A DNA stretch of 64,000 nt, from the NCBI RefSeq assembly GCF_030272615.1, contig NC_081409.1, forward strand, positions 22,012,260 to 22,076,259, in the 5' to 3' direction. Shown here piece after piece: positions 24,752 to 35,500 of the stretch. The position numbers and the translations under genes are program-made. Every line of letters starts with the position of its first letter. Within the stretch, counting starts at the first letter, position 1. The notes under the pieces are model-generated. The model was given only the letters and a program-made list of their open reading frames with translations, was not told the origin of the DNA and did not search any database. This DNA is from Cryptomeria japonica (lineage: Eukaryota > Streptophyta > Pinopsida > Cupressales > Cupressaceae).

Positions 24752-25942
24752 GAGCTCTCATTATTCCATTTTAAAACATCCTCCAAATTTGTAGTATCAT
24801 ACTTATGCTCAAATACATTCAAGCTTTCATTTGATATATGCTCATCATTTTAGCCTCTTTTAAATAAGGAACTAGTCTAAATATGCATGTTTAGAATAAT
24901 TTCTTTATCATTTTAGCTCAATCATAGACTAATATATCATGTTAGGATAGTATTTATAATAACTTTGTCATTTTATAATCTAGTTTACTGCATTTTAAGA
25001 TCATGCATAGCTTAGGATGCATCTCATACTAAAATCTATCAAAGCATCCCTCGTTCTTGCATTTGTCATCCCTAAACCATTTTGCTCAGTGATCTGAGAG
25101 CAAAAACATTGGTTTGAGGGACATTGTAAGATAGAGAACCATGGGACCCACCTTGGGAAGCTGAGTAATACTTCATTACTCCATAGCTTGCACCAAGAAG
25201 TCCTCTGTGTGTGTGTGGACAAGTCTTTGGCAACATTTTTCGCATATTGAGTTCTATCGACCTGCTTTTCTCGCATACAAGTATCATTATTTATTGTTGA
25301 AGCTAAGTACATTGTTGTTGTTGTTAGCTGCACTCAGGTGGTTTGGATGAAGCAAATGTTGAAGGATATCAGAGTTATCTATGCTGAGCCTATTGTCATA
25401 TAATGTGATAATTCTAGTGCTATCAGCATGTCAAAGAATTTGGTGCAACATTCAAAGACTAAACATGTGTCAATCAAATATCATTACTTGAGGGAGAAAG
25501 TTAGTGAAGAGGAAGTGAAGTTGGAGTATGTGTCTACAAAGGAATAGATTGTTGATATTTTCACTAAGCCTTTGCCTATAGATACATTTATCTATTTGAG
25601 AGACAAGTTAGAGGTATTCACCCCTCCCGATGAGAACTAGATGTAGTGAGTTGCATCAATCCGGTGGACTTCACAATCTTATCTCTTTATCTGGATTGAT
25701 GAGTTGGTGTTGCTCCTCTAGTGGAGTAGTCTGGTTATGTGTTTTATGGAGGAGATTCATGATTTGTTTATCTATGAAGGAGAGTTTGGTTTTCTGTTTT
25801 AAAATCTTTGGCATTGTTGTCAAAGGGAGAGAGATGCATGTAAAAAATTGTTTTATCTACTTGACCTTAGGGGGGAGTTTGTTAGAAATGTTTCTCTCTT
25901 TACATTGGTTGTTTTTCACATTCATATGTTGTCATCAATACC

Positions 25943-25954
25943 AAAGGGGGAGAT
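25943..25954 (+). promoter_or_regulatory. Polypurine tract of the copia element
   Basis: AAAGGGGGAGAT directly precedes the 3' LTR start TGTTGAACATTG, the expected position for the plus-strand primer. Confidence 0.8.
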
Positions 25955-27338
25955 TGTTGAACATTGTTTCTGCTAGGATATATTGTTGTCATTGATGTCA
26001 ACATATTCTTGCTCTGGTGATTGCAGATTGGTTCATTGTGATTATGGTTTGGTATATGGAGTATCTTTAGTATCATTATATTCTTGTGTATTGGTGTTGG
26101 TGATTCGGAAAGCTTAATTGATCATATCATATGATCCAGTTTTGCAATTTGTTTATCTGAGCAGTGATTTGCAGAGTTCAGTATTTCTTCCAATATATTT
26201 TGATGTGATTAGACTTTGATCTGAGATTTTGGGATATTGTTTGGGATGGTCTTGTGTATCTTCATTTCAGATGGTTCGTGATTTGGTGCTCCATAAATTA
26301 TCTTTCTTCGTGACAGTTGTTGTTGTTTGAGCGTTCTTGAGTTTCAGATGTTGATCGATGAAGATTTGATAAATGGTGTTGGTGCAGCTGTTACTGATGA
26401 TTCTAACATGCTTGCTAGTGTTTCCTAATCGTGTCCTATTTGTCCTGATGATCCGCATTGATCCTTGTGCGATTTTTTGGTGATTTTGTTGAACCGGTGA
26501 TGTTCTTCGTGCTATGCAGTTTTGATGTTGGTGTAGCATATTGCGGTTAGCCTTGGCGTGATTTCCGGTGGTGTTGAGCATTTGGATATTTGGTTTAAGA
26601 CCATGTTATGTCATGTAAATCATTATATTGGTCTGGTGGTCGATCTTTGTATCATGTGATGTAATTTTGTAATTGAGTTGAGGATTTAGCCAACCTTGTT
26701 GTCAAGGTTGATGCATTGTATAAATAGGTGATATTGTCATGTAATTTGGGTATCAAGGTTGTGTCTGGATTATCTGTGAGATGTGTATGTGTGATCAAGT
26801 GATTCGTCCTTTGGCATTGTGATTGAGTAGAGTTTGGTGTTGCAAAGCAAACATTGTGTTTAACCAGAACTGTCATCAGGCATTTGGAGATATTATTTCA
26901 GTTCATTCTTGTCGGATTATAATCTGAATCTTGTTGTAAGTCGGTGAGACTTCCCTGAGGTTGTAAGTTAGTGAGACTTTCCTGAGGGTTGTAGCCTTCC
27001 GGGTCATTATCTTTTGCTCAGTGAGCTCTAGGTAATGTGCTTGAATGCATGTGCATTCTCCATTGTAATATTTCCACATACTACTGCAAAGTATCATCTT
27101 ATTATGGGTAGGTTTTCATCATGGTTTTTCTCTTAACCAAGTTTTCCACGTCAAAATCTTGGTGTTGTGTTGTGTTATCATCTTGCTTATCTTTGTTATT
27201 GCTGCAATTTATCAGATTTGTTTTTGTGATTAAGTTTGTAGATCCAGTGCAAACCGATTCACCCCCCTCACTCCCCACCTCCTTCCTTCCCACCACCCCC
27301 CCTCACCTCTCATTTTTCCCTCATTGTTGTTGCCAACA
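25955..27338 (+). repeat. 3' LTR of the copia element
   Basis: It starts TGTTGAACATTG and ends TTGCCAACA, and aligns with the 5' LTR throughout. It contains a small extra duplication near 26935-26995 (TTGTAAGTCGGTGAGACTTC and a variant) and an expanded C-rich run near 27260-27310, which make it slightly longer. Confidence 0.85.
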
Positions 27339-27656
27339 CACTACAGTAACATTAGCCCATACTCCTCAAGTTTGAGTAAATACTCTAATCGTCCAACACA
27401 TAACTATCCATAATGAGTTTATGAATTCAACTACTCACATACCAACAATTTATCAATTTTGTGGACTCGACAATCCACAAACCAACATCTCACAAAGTTT
27501 GTGAATTCAACTATCCACAAACCAACAAACCACTGCATGCCACCTCTTGCTCCTAAAAGGACTAGTGATGAAAAGATGTTTCCCATGCAATGAATCATCC
27601 TTGAATGGAAAGCTAGCTCGGGATGGTAGATATTCTCCTACCTCCAACCTCCAATT

Positions 27657-28450
27657 CTACATGTTCAATTTTTTAGAAAAAATATACATCTTGATAGTCA
27701 TTGTAAGGAGATTCTTGATTATACATTGCAAAATTATATCTCCCTCAATTTCACTAGCAATTAAAGCATTATCTATTTTTAACTTGTCATCAATAAGATA
27801 TCTATCATGTTGAATGCAATTCATTATAACATGTCCATTTTTATTACAATAGAAACATTTGAAATTATTCTTCCCTGATGAAACATTAGTCTTCCTTTTG
27901 CCAAACAAAGCAACTTCCTCGATAATTGAGTAAGCTTTAGTGACTCTTTTCACTCTATCAATTAAGATATCACAAATTTTAAGCTTGGACTCGGATTCAA
28001 TTTGTTTAAAATAAACACAATATTGTCAAAACTTGAAGGCATACTATTTAATAAAATGACTTTGGCATCACCATCATCAACTATACATTTTATTCTGGCA
28101 AGTTGATTAAGAAGAGAACGAAATGAACTAATGTGTTGAACAATAATATAATCCTCTTCCATTTTCAAGCCAAAAAGTTTTTGCTTCATTCCCATTTTGG
28201 CACTTGAAGGCTGTGAACCAAATAAAGAATTAAGACCTTGCCATATTTGGTTTGAGGTTTTTGTCAAATCAATATGATGTAAGTATGCATCAAATGACCC
28301 AAGACCAACCACTGTTGTAGCTCTACGATCTTTTGCTACCCATTTTAATGCTTCATCTGTATTGTGTGGTTTTTAATAGTTCCATTAACTATATCCCAAA
28401 GATCTTTTTGCAATTCATGACCCTCAATGGAATAATATATGATTTCTCCA
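27657..28450 (-). pseudogene. Copia gag of the gag-only element, broken
   Basis: Reverse-strand readings show a copia-type gag: GLGSFDAYLHHIDLTKTSNQ, then KMGMKQKLFGLKMEEDYIIV and FRSLLNQLARIKCIVDDGDA, typical of the UBN2-like capsid region. A CCHC zinc knuckle, CFYCNKNGHVIMNC, follows near 27840-27880. Coding similarity stops soon after the knuckle, and no pol motif is found before the left LTR. The gag is old and has a few breaks. Confidence 0.7.
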
Positions 28451-28763
28451 TGTTAAAAATTGATATTAACTGATTTGATTTCTGTATCACATACCTCTCA
28501 CAGGCTGTAATTTTCACAGGAAAAACAAATAAATAATCATGTCTCTATCATACTGCAAGATACCACATCACTCCATGCCTAATGCCAGTGTAACTCCACT
28601 TTCAAACGCATTTCCTCTGTGAACTCAGATAACCAACATCATCAATTCGCAGGCACCAAAGCATAAAACTTCAACGCAGCACCTTTGACACATTTCTTTG
28701 TGGCAAACAAATTGCAGCAAACAAAATTCACAGGCACATAAATATGAAATACTGTGATACCAA

Positions 28764-28944
28764 TGTGAGATGCAAAAACAGAAGAATAAAAGATTTACTT
28801 TCTTGCACACAGAAAAAGGAATTCCATTATTGCATCCAATGTATTGGCTTTATAAAGCCATTATTTTCTATTATCGGAATAACTTCCCATCCACCCAACT
28901 AACTTACTAATTAGATTATTAAACGTAAACCTTATTTCCTAATA
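28764..28944 (-). repeat. 5' LTR of the gag-only copia element
   Basis: In plus-strand terms it begins TGTGAGATGC and ends CCTAATA. On the reverse strand the LTR is followed by TTGGTATCACAGT, a degenerate copy of the initiator-tRNA-Met primer site. It is similar to but clearly diverged from the other LTR, so the element is old. Confidence 0.75.
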
Positions 28945-29902
28945 ATATAACACTTCATGGATAAGGGTAAACCCTACCATGCACAAATGTAACATGGGCC
29001 TCCACTTACATATCAAAGGAGGTCTGAATCTTACTAGGAACCTTCTGAACCAAATGCTAATGGGACAGTTACACCAGTCTCTAAGCTAGAGACGAATCCA
29101 AAAATTGCATATTCTCCTCCTATGGTCTTCCAACCTTATCTAGAACTTCATTGACTCAATTGGCTCAACTGACCATGCCAATGTCAATGGTCTTGGATCA
29201 TTGCATGAAACTCTTCCGACTTTTTCAATGTTAATTTACCTGCTACTTATATCATCCATTACAATGTAATTCATTTTTCAATTAACGCTTGTATGGATGT
29301 TAGGTTCTACTGATAATGTATCCATATTCGAACATAAACCTTTGGTACAAAAAGGCATGGTTTGGTGTACCATTTTACAGAAAAACAATTACATTTTACA
29401 GATCATAAGATCAGTGCCAAAATCTTTTTGCCATATAATTAATAATAGAGATTTACAAAACTGACAATTCTGTAAATAATTCTCGAGTTAAAAAGTATGA
29501 ATTTGATAATATCCTTCCAAGCATGAATTCAAACCTAATCTGCGCTACGAAAATACTAAAACAATAACATACGACAAGCTAAAGAAGCTGGAACAAATTC
29601 CTTTTGGAGATGCTTCGCAACACTAGTTTGTACCAGTAAAATTTTGTCAGAGAAAATTAAGCGCTTGACATATCCAAATATCCAATTAATTTAATTGACC
29701 ACCTTTTAACTTCAAATATTTTAATTTTTCTAAATTTTACATATAGAAGAAGAAGAAAGAATTTTAACGTCCACGAGGCTAAAAATAGCCTATGGGACAA
29801 TCTGATCAAGCTGAATCCATGAAAATCCAAATATTTAAACTCAAATTAATAAATTAATAGAAAAAAAATTATCATAAAAAAAACAAGTTTGAAAGCCATT
29901 CT
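28945..29902. other. Spacer without recognisable gene
   Basis: AT-rich DNA between the gag-only copia element and the gene-capturing LTR element. I see no coding region, promoter or repeat worth naming. The last five bases (ATTCT, 29898-29902) form the left target duplication of the next element. Confidence 0.4.
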
Positions 29903-30171
29903 TGTTGGGATGTGAAGCCCAACGGTCACATGACCTTTAGGCTCCCTCAACTCTTTGATTTATTCGTTTGTATGAATATATAAATATGTGTGGAGTCTGT
30001 ATTGGAGTGTATGTGTATTGGATATTGGTTAATAGATAAGATTTCCTTGCTTCGGTGGATGTAGCCATTTATTGGTGAACCTAGTTAAACTATCGTGTTA
30101 TGCATTGTTATGTGCTTATGTTTGTGTTGGTTTCATTCAATTATCTTTTCTCTGTTTGTTTATAACTAACA
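29903..30171 (+). repeat. 5' LTR of the gene-capturing element
   Basis: 269 bp, TGTTGGGATG...CTAACA. A TATATAAATA box lies at 29977-29986. Compared with the 3' LTR there are about a dozen substitutions and small indels, including a 6-bp one. Confidence 0.9.
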
Positions 30172-30173
30172 AT

Positions 30174-30185
30174 TGGTATCAGAGC
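30174..30185 (+). promoter_or_regulatory. Primer-binding site, initiator tRNA-Met type
   Basis: TGGTATCAGAGC lies two bases after the 5' LTR, suggesting mobilisation by copia-type enzymes (inference). Confidence 0.9.
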
Positions 30186-30222
30186 TATGGTGAAATGTTG
30201 AGCAGAGATGGGATCCGATTGA

Positions 30223-30990
30223 GTGGTTGATCCTAGAGATGGGTGCCCTTATTTTTTGTTCAATCCCGGAGTTGGGTGCTTTTATGTTATCAACAAACAA
30301 GCTGAAGTTTCAAATGATGAGGCCGAATCAGATGATGGAGTCGAATCATTCATCAAAAAATTTCTTGGTAGTCTAGACTCGGTAGAGAGTGATGTCCAAG
30401 TGGAGGTTGAAACCAAACGTCGTTGGTGGGATGGTTGGAAAAAAGAGGAGACTTCCTTTGAAGAAGAAGAGGGTTTGTTGTATTTGTTGTTTGAAGAAGA
30501 AGAGATTGGTTTGTTTCCCTTCCAAGATAAGGAGGATGCCTCTCGAGGTGAGGAGGATGTAGTCTCGAATGTAGCGAATGAGGATGACCCTGAAGAAGAA
30601 GCATATTGCAAAAGCGATGATTTATTGATGAAGATTGCAGAAGTAGAAGCAGAGTGGAATGCATTAATTACAGGTGTTGCACAAACTTCTGCTAGAAATA
30701 CCAAAAACTTAAATGACAGGCATTGCAGTGGGCAGGCATCAAGGTTTTATAAGGAGTTGTTACATGATACCTTGGCGGAGGAGCTACGCAGGCTACCTGA
30801 GAATAGGGAGAACAGGATTGTTGTCGGAGAAGCTAGAGATTCCACAAAGCTTCTAATCCACGAAGATTTTAATAAAGTCATGAGATTTGGGAAGAGTTTG
30901 ATGCATGGGTACAAACAAGATTACAGACATAATTCAGATGGGCACAAAATTGTGTGCATGAGATCCTTTGATGCCCATATTGTTGGTTAG
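30223..30990 (+). CDS. Open frame in the gene-capturing element, acidic protein
   Basis: A 255-codon frame starting shortly after the primer site. The first half is rich in Glu, Asp and Ser with runs such as KKEETSFEEEEG and LFEEEEIG. The second half reads more like a folded protein (SRFYKELLHDTLAEELRRLP, LLIHEDFNKVMRFGKSLMHG). I do not recognise it as gag or as a named host protein. Its position, directly after the primer site, is where gag would be expected. The start is uncertain: the first codon counted here is a GTG, and no ATG gives a better case. Confidence 0.45.
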   Translation: MVDPRDGCPYFLFNPGVGCFYVINKQAEVSNDEAESDDGVESFIKKFLGSLDSVESDVQVEVETKRRWWDGWKKEETSFEEEEGLLYLLFEEEEIGLFPFQDKEDASRGEEDVVSNVANEDDPEEEAYCKSDDLLMKIAEVEAEWNALITGVAQTSARNTKNLNDRHCSGQASRFYKELLHDTLAEELRRLPENRENRIVVGEARDSTKLLIHEDFNKVMRFGKSLMHGYKQDYRHNSDGHKIVCMRSFDAHIVG

Positions 30991-31005
30991 GCAAAAGAAT
31001 CTTTA

Positions 31006-31995
31006 TTGTTGGATTCAAACTACCAAATAGGTAGTGCTGATGCAACCAACAACCACCGCGGAGATGCAGAGCATGGCTTTATATGTCCTGAAATGCACAT
31101 TGTCTCACCGTCAGATGAGTTTTTGGACGTAGCCTTTATGAACGCAGGTGTTGGTGCTACCGAGAGAGGTGGGCTCAGGCACAGGTCTGTAGTGTTTGAG
31201 GCGGTTAGCACAGTTGAGGTGAATGAACCGGTGGAGAAATACACGAGAGATGCTACGTTCGACAAGAATCAACTAGGTGAAGTTGTTCTCATAGGCGGAT
31301 TGACCCGAATTCCCAAGTTGCAGGATTTCTTTAACGGTAAGGATCTTTGCAAGAGTGTTAATCTCGTCACTGTACAGGCGCAGTATAAAATTGCCACACA
31401 AACCTTTAGCAGTTTCTTTCTAACGTCTCATAAGGGACGTAGAGGCCATAACAGTAATTATCTAGGAAGTTTCAAAGGAGCTTACTATGGTGGAAGGGGA
31501 AACGGAAAGTTGGGTGGAAGCGAACCGAAGAGGCTGTTGGCTGATCCAATTTCTTGTAAACAGTTGGTTGGATTGATGAACCAACACGGGTTGATGCAAC
31601 ACCGATTTGGGTTTCATTTTAATACTCTGGTAGATGTGATTGACTCGAAAGTGATAATTAAGCATCATGCGGATATTGGCACTGTGAAATTAAAGCTTGA
31701 TGAGAGTCAGTATGACTCACCTCTTGATTTTGCAGAGCATAGAAGATTGACTTCTATTAATGAAAGTAGTACCGTCTGGGGAGGGCTCCGAGTAGCCAAA
31801 GCGCTTTGGGCTTGGGATATTGCGTTTGACAATTGTGGTATTTGCAAAAGCCCCATCTTGGAACTTTGCGTTAAGTGTCAGTCCAATCCTGCAATTAGTG
31901 AAGAATGTGGAGTTGCATGGGGAGCATGCAACCACACCTTCCACCTTTCACTGCATAAGCAGGTGGTTAAAGACAAAAAAACGTTTGTCCTTTAG
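31006..31995 (+). CDS. Open frame with HSP70-like and RBX1-like segments
   Basis: A 329-codon frame in the interior of the gene-capturing element. Around codons 70-125 (about 31215-31380) it matches the end of the HSP70 nucleotide-binding domain: [10 protein letters not shown], then [12 protein letters not shown] and [13 protein letters not shown], close to the canonical VVLVGGSTRIPK and DFFNGKELCKSIN. Codons 262-329 match RBX1: [28 protein letters not shown] and [16 protein letters not shown], compared with [20 protein letters not shown] in the true protein. The stretch between the two is not recognised. A frame holding parts of two unrelated host proteins is best explained by capture of several transcripts. 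The first codon counted is a TTG, so the true start is unknown. Confidence 0.6.
   Translation: MLDSNYQIGSADATNNHRGDAEHGFICPEMHIVSPSDEFLDVAFMNAGVGATERGGLRHRSVVFEAVSTVEVNEPVEKYTRDATFDKNQLGEVVLIGGLTRIPKLQDFFNGKDLCKSVNLVTVQAQYKIATQTFSSFFLTSHKGRRGHNSNYLGSFKGAYYGGRGNGKLGGSEPKRLLADPISCKQLVGLMNQHGLMQHRFGFHFNTLVDVIDSKVIIKHHADIGTVKLKLDESQYDSPLDFAEHRRLTSINESSTVWGGLRVAKALWAWDIAFDNCGICKSPILELCVKCQSNPAISEECGVAWGACNHTFHLSLHKQVVKDKKTFVL
31215..31380 (+). pseudogene. HSP70-like captured fragment
   Basis: About 50 codons match the region of cytosolic HSP70 just before the end of its ATPase domain, around the GGSTRIPK phosphate-binding motif. The match is short but strong ([31 protein letters not shown]). It cannot act as a chaperone in isolation. 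Confidence 0.75.
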
Positions 31996-32025
31996 ATAAT
32001 GTCGAGTGGTGTGCCAGCAGGATTG
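31786..32025 (+). pseudogene. RBX1-like captured fragment
   Basis: This is similarity to RING-box protein 1, the RING subunit of cullin-RING ubiquitin ligases. Visible zinc ligands include the CGIC, C..C and CNHTFH positions of the RING-H2. Similarity covers most of the RING, and the N-terminal tail typical of RBX1 is not evident. No intron is visible in this span, consistent with capture from spliced mRNA, although whether the host gene has introns here is not known from this window. The copy looks broken. Confidence 0.75.
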
Positions 32026-32033
32026 TTGATGAT

Positions 32034-32249
32034 ATGAAGATGTTGAAGGATGAAGGAATGCATTTTAAACCTGCAGGGCATGGTGTCCTCGAGTATAGAT
32101 TAATGGATGAGTTTGTACTCGATAAAGTTGTAAGAGAAAATGTTCGGCTGTTAAATTTTGAGTCCGATTTGATTTGGAGAAGGCGTATCCGCAGCATACG
32201 TGAACAAGAGTTCGCGAAGTTAAAATCTTGCAGGCTGGATGTAATGTGA
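32034..32249 (+). CDS. Short open frame at the 3' end of the gene-capturing element
   Basis: A 71-codon frame (MKMLKDEGMHFKPAGHGVLE, then VVRENVRLLNFESDLIWRRR) just after the RBX1-like segment. I do not recognise it. It may be another captured fragment or element-derived sequence. Confidence 0.3.
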   Translation: MKMLKDEGMHFKPAGHGVLEYRLMDEFVLDKVVRENVRLLNFESDLIWRRRIRSIREQEFAKLKSCRLDVM

Positions 32250-32312
32250 TTCGAACTGGAAGCAGGGATGTCAAAGTGCATAGCTGTACCGGTTGGTCTT
32301 CACAGGGGAGAT

Positions 32313-32577
32313 TGTTGGGATGTGAAGCCCAACGGTCACATGACCTTTCGGCTCCCTCAACTCTTCAATTTATACCTTTGTATGAATATATAAATATGTG
32401 TGCAGTCTATGTACTGGAGTGTATTGGATATTGGTTAATAGATTAGATTTCCTTGCTTCAGTGGATGTAGCCATTTATTGGTGAACCACGTTAAACTATC
32501 GTGTTATGCATTGTTATGTGCTTATGTCTGTTTTGGTTTCATTCAATTATCTTTTCTCTGCTTGTTTATAACTAACA
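32313..32577 (+). repeat. 3' LTR of the gene-capturing element
   Basis: 265 bp, TGTTGGGATG...CTAACA, preceded by the purine tract AGGGGAGAT and followed by the duplication ATTCT. Confidence 0.9.
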
Positions 32578-32582
32578 ATTCT

Positions 32583-35500
32583 TTCTTCTTGGATGCTGCT
32601 CAACCTCAAGTTGCTTCACGATATGCTATGTTCTCAACAAATTTGTGAGATCCTCCCACATGAAATCATGCAGCAGAAACCATTTACTTGTTGAATTGAA
32701 GAGCTCCAAAGTGCCCAAAATGATTTCCTCTAACAACTCCCTTCAAGATTAGTGTGATTTCACGCTGGACATTTACTTATATGTCTCACCCCTCTCCACA
32801 ATCAGAACTCTTTTGCAATAGATCTTTTTACAATTATTGCTTCTTTGTCACATATCCTTCTACCTGGCAAAAAGGCGTCAAGTACAGAGCCGCTTCTCCA
32901 TGGATGTCTTGGGCACTTCTAATTATGCAGTCTTCTATCAAAGGCAACCAGTCAAGGTAGCGTTGACCAGATTGTTTTCTGTTTGTTGGCTTCACTGCAG
33001 TGATGGTGGTTAATGCCACAAAAATATTCTCATGCCACACAGTCTTCGTGCTTGGTTTCTGGGATCTTCTTAACACACACACCTCTACAAACTTCACCAC
33101 TACCTTACAAATCCAGCACAAAAAATCTGAAGACAAAAGCAACCAAAACTACTTCCCCTTAGACTGCTATTCAATGCCATTCCACTTCACCTTGCCCTCG
33201 CTTCTGTTAGCATGTTGCTTCTATTTCTTGTGTTCATAACAGTCATGGCTCGTCTTTTAAAAAATCTCAACAATCATACAGAAATCAAACAAAAAGCAAA
33301 CAAAAAGTTATCAAACTCACCAAAGAAACTTTTTCTTGATAAAATATTAAGATATTGCAACCAAATACACAGTAATAGCATTATTTTATTGATATTCATT
33401 ACATTGAATACAAGAATACAATGAGCTTTGATCCTATTTTTAAGCCTCATGTCCCTCCTCCAACTCAACTATAAGTAAACAATAGATCTATTCTACAGGT
33501 GTTGTTACATCCTTAGTTATTTAAACCTAAACCAAAAACATAGGTAATACATAATACTTAAAACCTAAGACAATGTACACAAATGCAAAGTTGGATGAAA
33601 GACACATATGGCAGCACAGAGCTGTAACAGATATTGATTGTCTGCTTTATGTTTGTTCGTTTCAATAGGATTTTGCATTGGATCAGCACATAAGTAAATT
33701 TAGTTTCATGTCAGTGATTTGTACATTAGAATGCAAACTGATTATGATCACATATGGACCTCATATTGAAAGCACTCAGATAGTTAACCATATATAACCC
33801 TAGCTGTAGGGGTATGGTAGAAGTATATAGAGATACAAGCCACTGTAAAGAGCCAAGCTATTTTTTTAGTATTTTGACAAATATTTGATAAAATGCCAAC
33901 TGACAAAGAACTGTAATATCCCAACTATTTCATATATTTTTTCAAGTAATCGATAAAATGACAATAGAGATAACTATGCACCAACTGATATTGCATTCAC
34001 AAGATCTATGTAGGAATAACAATGTCTATTCTACTATGAAATCAGTTATTAAATTATTTTGAAATTCTGATACAAATCTACTAATTCAGCAGTCAGAAGT
34101 ATTTATCCACAAACATACTTATAACTGAAAATAAATAGAAATTCTGACATTTAAATTGAGGCAGATAGGTGATTGAATTTCTTGAAAAAACTTATGATAA
34201 AATATTAACATTTGACAGAGATCTGAATGGACATAATTGACTGCCTATATAAAGTTGTATGGCTCTATATTTCTCCCAAAAGAGCTGTGTCCCACCTTGA
34301 AAGATAATAATTAACCCCCAACAGGGTGCAGCTGGGATTATAGTTCCCTAAACTCCCCAGATACCAAGCGATTCACCTATTTATTTCATATGGCCCTCTT
34401 TCACATTTGTAAGGCAGCTTCATAGAATATAGATGGTACGGCCACTATTTACTGGCTGTCTATGCCAAATAAAATTGTATGGTCTGCCTTTTTCGATGAT
34501 GTGATTAGCAATATTAATCTTTATTCTCACATTTCTCAAATAATTTGCTATCCAAATATTGCAATCAGCTGCAACCTAGAAATGAAATATATAGATATTT
34601 ATCTGTCAAGCTTCAATTATCAAAAAATTTCCTAATTTCAGCATACCAGTGAATCGTGGATGAATCGATTCACAAATTGAATAGGACGGTTTCTGTCCTC
34701 AAAACCAGTCTTTGCTATAAAGTTTTCTTCCTAGGACAGAAAAGACAGACAATTGCTCAATCTCCTAAGCTGGGGTTCCGAAAATAAAATGCCAAAAATG
34801 AATTTTCTTTTTTGCAAGCTCTCCTTTTTTATACCCCTTTTCAATATTTGAGATATTATATTTCATTCCCCTCTCAAAATAACTTTTAATAATCCTTTTT
34901 ATTTAACTTTACATTTGGCCCCCCCAAAAAGTCATTTTTCTCTAAATAAATTGTCCAATATTAATAAAATAATTAATTAAATATCAGTTGTCCGTTAAAT
35001 GACTTACTTTTGACAACTTAATTTAATTAATTAATTATTGCCTTACCACATCACGTCTGCAAAGGGAACATGACAGCCACCAATTGATGTCAATTTGAGA
35101 TTTATACTACAATGAAGTGGTTTAATGAGATCAAGTGCAACATTGCACCATTAGCCGTTTGTGGTGTGGAGAAAATAAGTCCATTTTCCATCTTATATTG
35201 AAGAAAGGGAGAAAATTATTGCTACCAGCATCACAAACGAAAAGAATCATAAATTTCCAACAAGAAGTTTATGCCACTTCTGTTTACACTGATCAAAAAT
35301 AATGTCATAAATGTTTACAAATACAAAAAATACCGCAAAAACAGCTGAAGTGAATGCCATTCTCTCATTGTGTTGAACTCGGCACTTCATGTTAAACTTG
35401 CATCATAGATTTTGAACATTTACTTAAATTCAAGCAATATCTCATCTTCATAATTATAATCCTCCTGCAGCATGCTGACAAATTCTTGTGAATTTCGTAT

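Larger units (their letters stand above)
23792..25279 (+). mobile_element. Solo LTR inserted in the copia RNase H region
   Basis: The segment begins TGTAGAAATA and ends CGCATACA. A perfect 5-bp duplication, AGTAT, flanks it at 23787-23791 and 25280-25284. The left part is built of TTTAATTAAAT motifs, the middle has a 52-bp tandem repeat, and a TATAAATA box lies at 24744-24751. No internal coding region or second LTR is present, so it is a solo LTR of 1488 bp. I infer plus orientation from the TATA box. Confidence 0.85.
19918..25640 (+). pseudogene. Copia gag-pol remains
   Basis: Readable parts in order are: gag from 19918 (DSSKYAIWKNRMEVHLRCLG) to a CCHC knuckle CFSCNKVGHFASRC at 20739-20780; protease core DSGCSHHM near 21075; integrase HHCC finger near 21440-21580 (LWHRRMCHVN, CKECQLGKQ) and catalytic core near 21615-22100; reverse transcriptase near 22690-23420 ([40 protein letters not shown]); RNase H near 23640-25560, split by a solo LTR and ending with SKTKHVSIKYHYLRE. 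This is a fossil with around ten or more breaks. Confidence 0.85.
17302..27338 (+). mobile_element. Ty1/copia LTR retrotransposon with two nested solo LTRs
   Basis: The element has LTRs at 17302-19860 and 25955-27338, a primer site at 19863, gag-pol remains at 19918-25640 and a polypurine tract just before the 3' LTR. Domain order is gag, zinc knuckle, protease, integrase, reverse transcriptase, RNase H, the copia order. LTR divergence over the first 480 bases is about 8-9%, so the insertion is old. The coding part is broken, with around ten or more breaks plus a solo LTR in RNase H. Instead of a 5-bp target duplication, a 39-bp near-duplication (17263-17301 and 27339-27377) abuts both ends. 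Confidence 0.85.
16845..28944 (-). mobile_element. Small gag-only copia element, split by a younger copia insertion
   Basis: Two short LTRs in the same orientation (16845-17047 and 28764-28944) enclose, on the reverse strand, a primer site, a gag region and a polypurine tract, with no protease, integrase or reverse transcriptase. The 10-kb element at 17302-27338 sits inside; without it the unit is about 2.1 kb. This layout fits the published class of terminal-repeat retrotransposons with a gag domain (TR-GAG). A clear 5-bp target duplication was not found. The element is broken and old, with several breaks in gag. Confidence 0.65.
29903..32577 (+). mobile_element. Non-autonomous LTR element carrying host gene pieces
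   Basis: Two 265-269-bp LTRs (TGTTGGGATGTG...ACTAACA) about 95% identical enclose a 2.1-kb interior. A perfect 5-bp target duplication, ATTCT, flanks it (29898-29902, 32578-32582). The interior starts with the primer site TGGTATCAGAGC and ends with a polypurine tract (CACAGGGGAGAT). No gag, protease, integrase or reverse transcriptase motif is present. Instead the interior has three long open stretches, two with clear host-protein similarity: an HSP70 piece and a RING-box protein 1 (RBX1) piece. Gene capture by LTR elements is known in plants (maize Bs1 is the classic case). The captured pieces look like broken copies with a few breaks. Confidence 0.85.

Noticed and set aside
30282-30704. Reverse-strand Ser-rich frames in the gene-capturing element
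   Set aside because: They are antisense shadows of the Glu-rich plus-strand frame.
32590-33142. Reverse-strand resemblance to gypsy integrase
   Set aside because: The weak GNHFGHFG stretch and the WLPLIEDC stretch would be in the wrong order for an integrase, and no catalytic motif is present.
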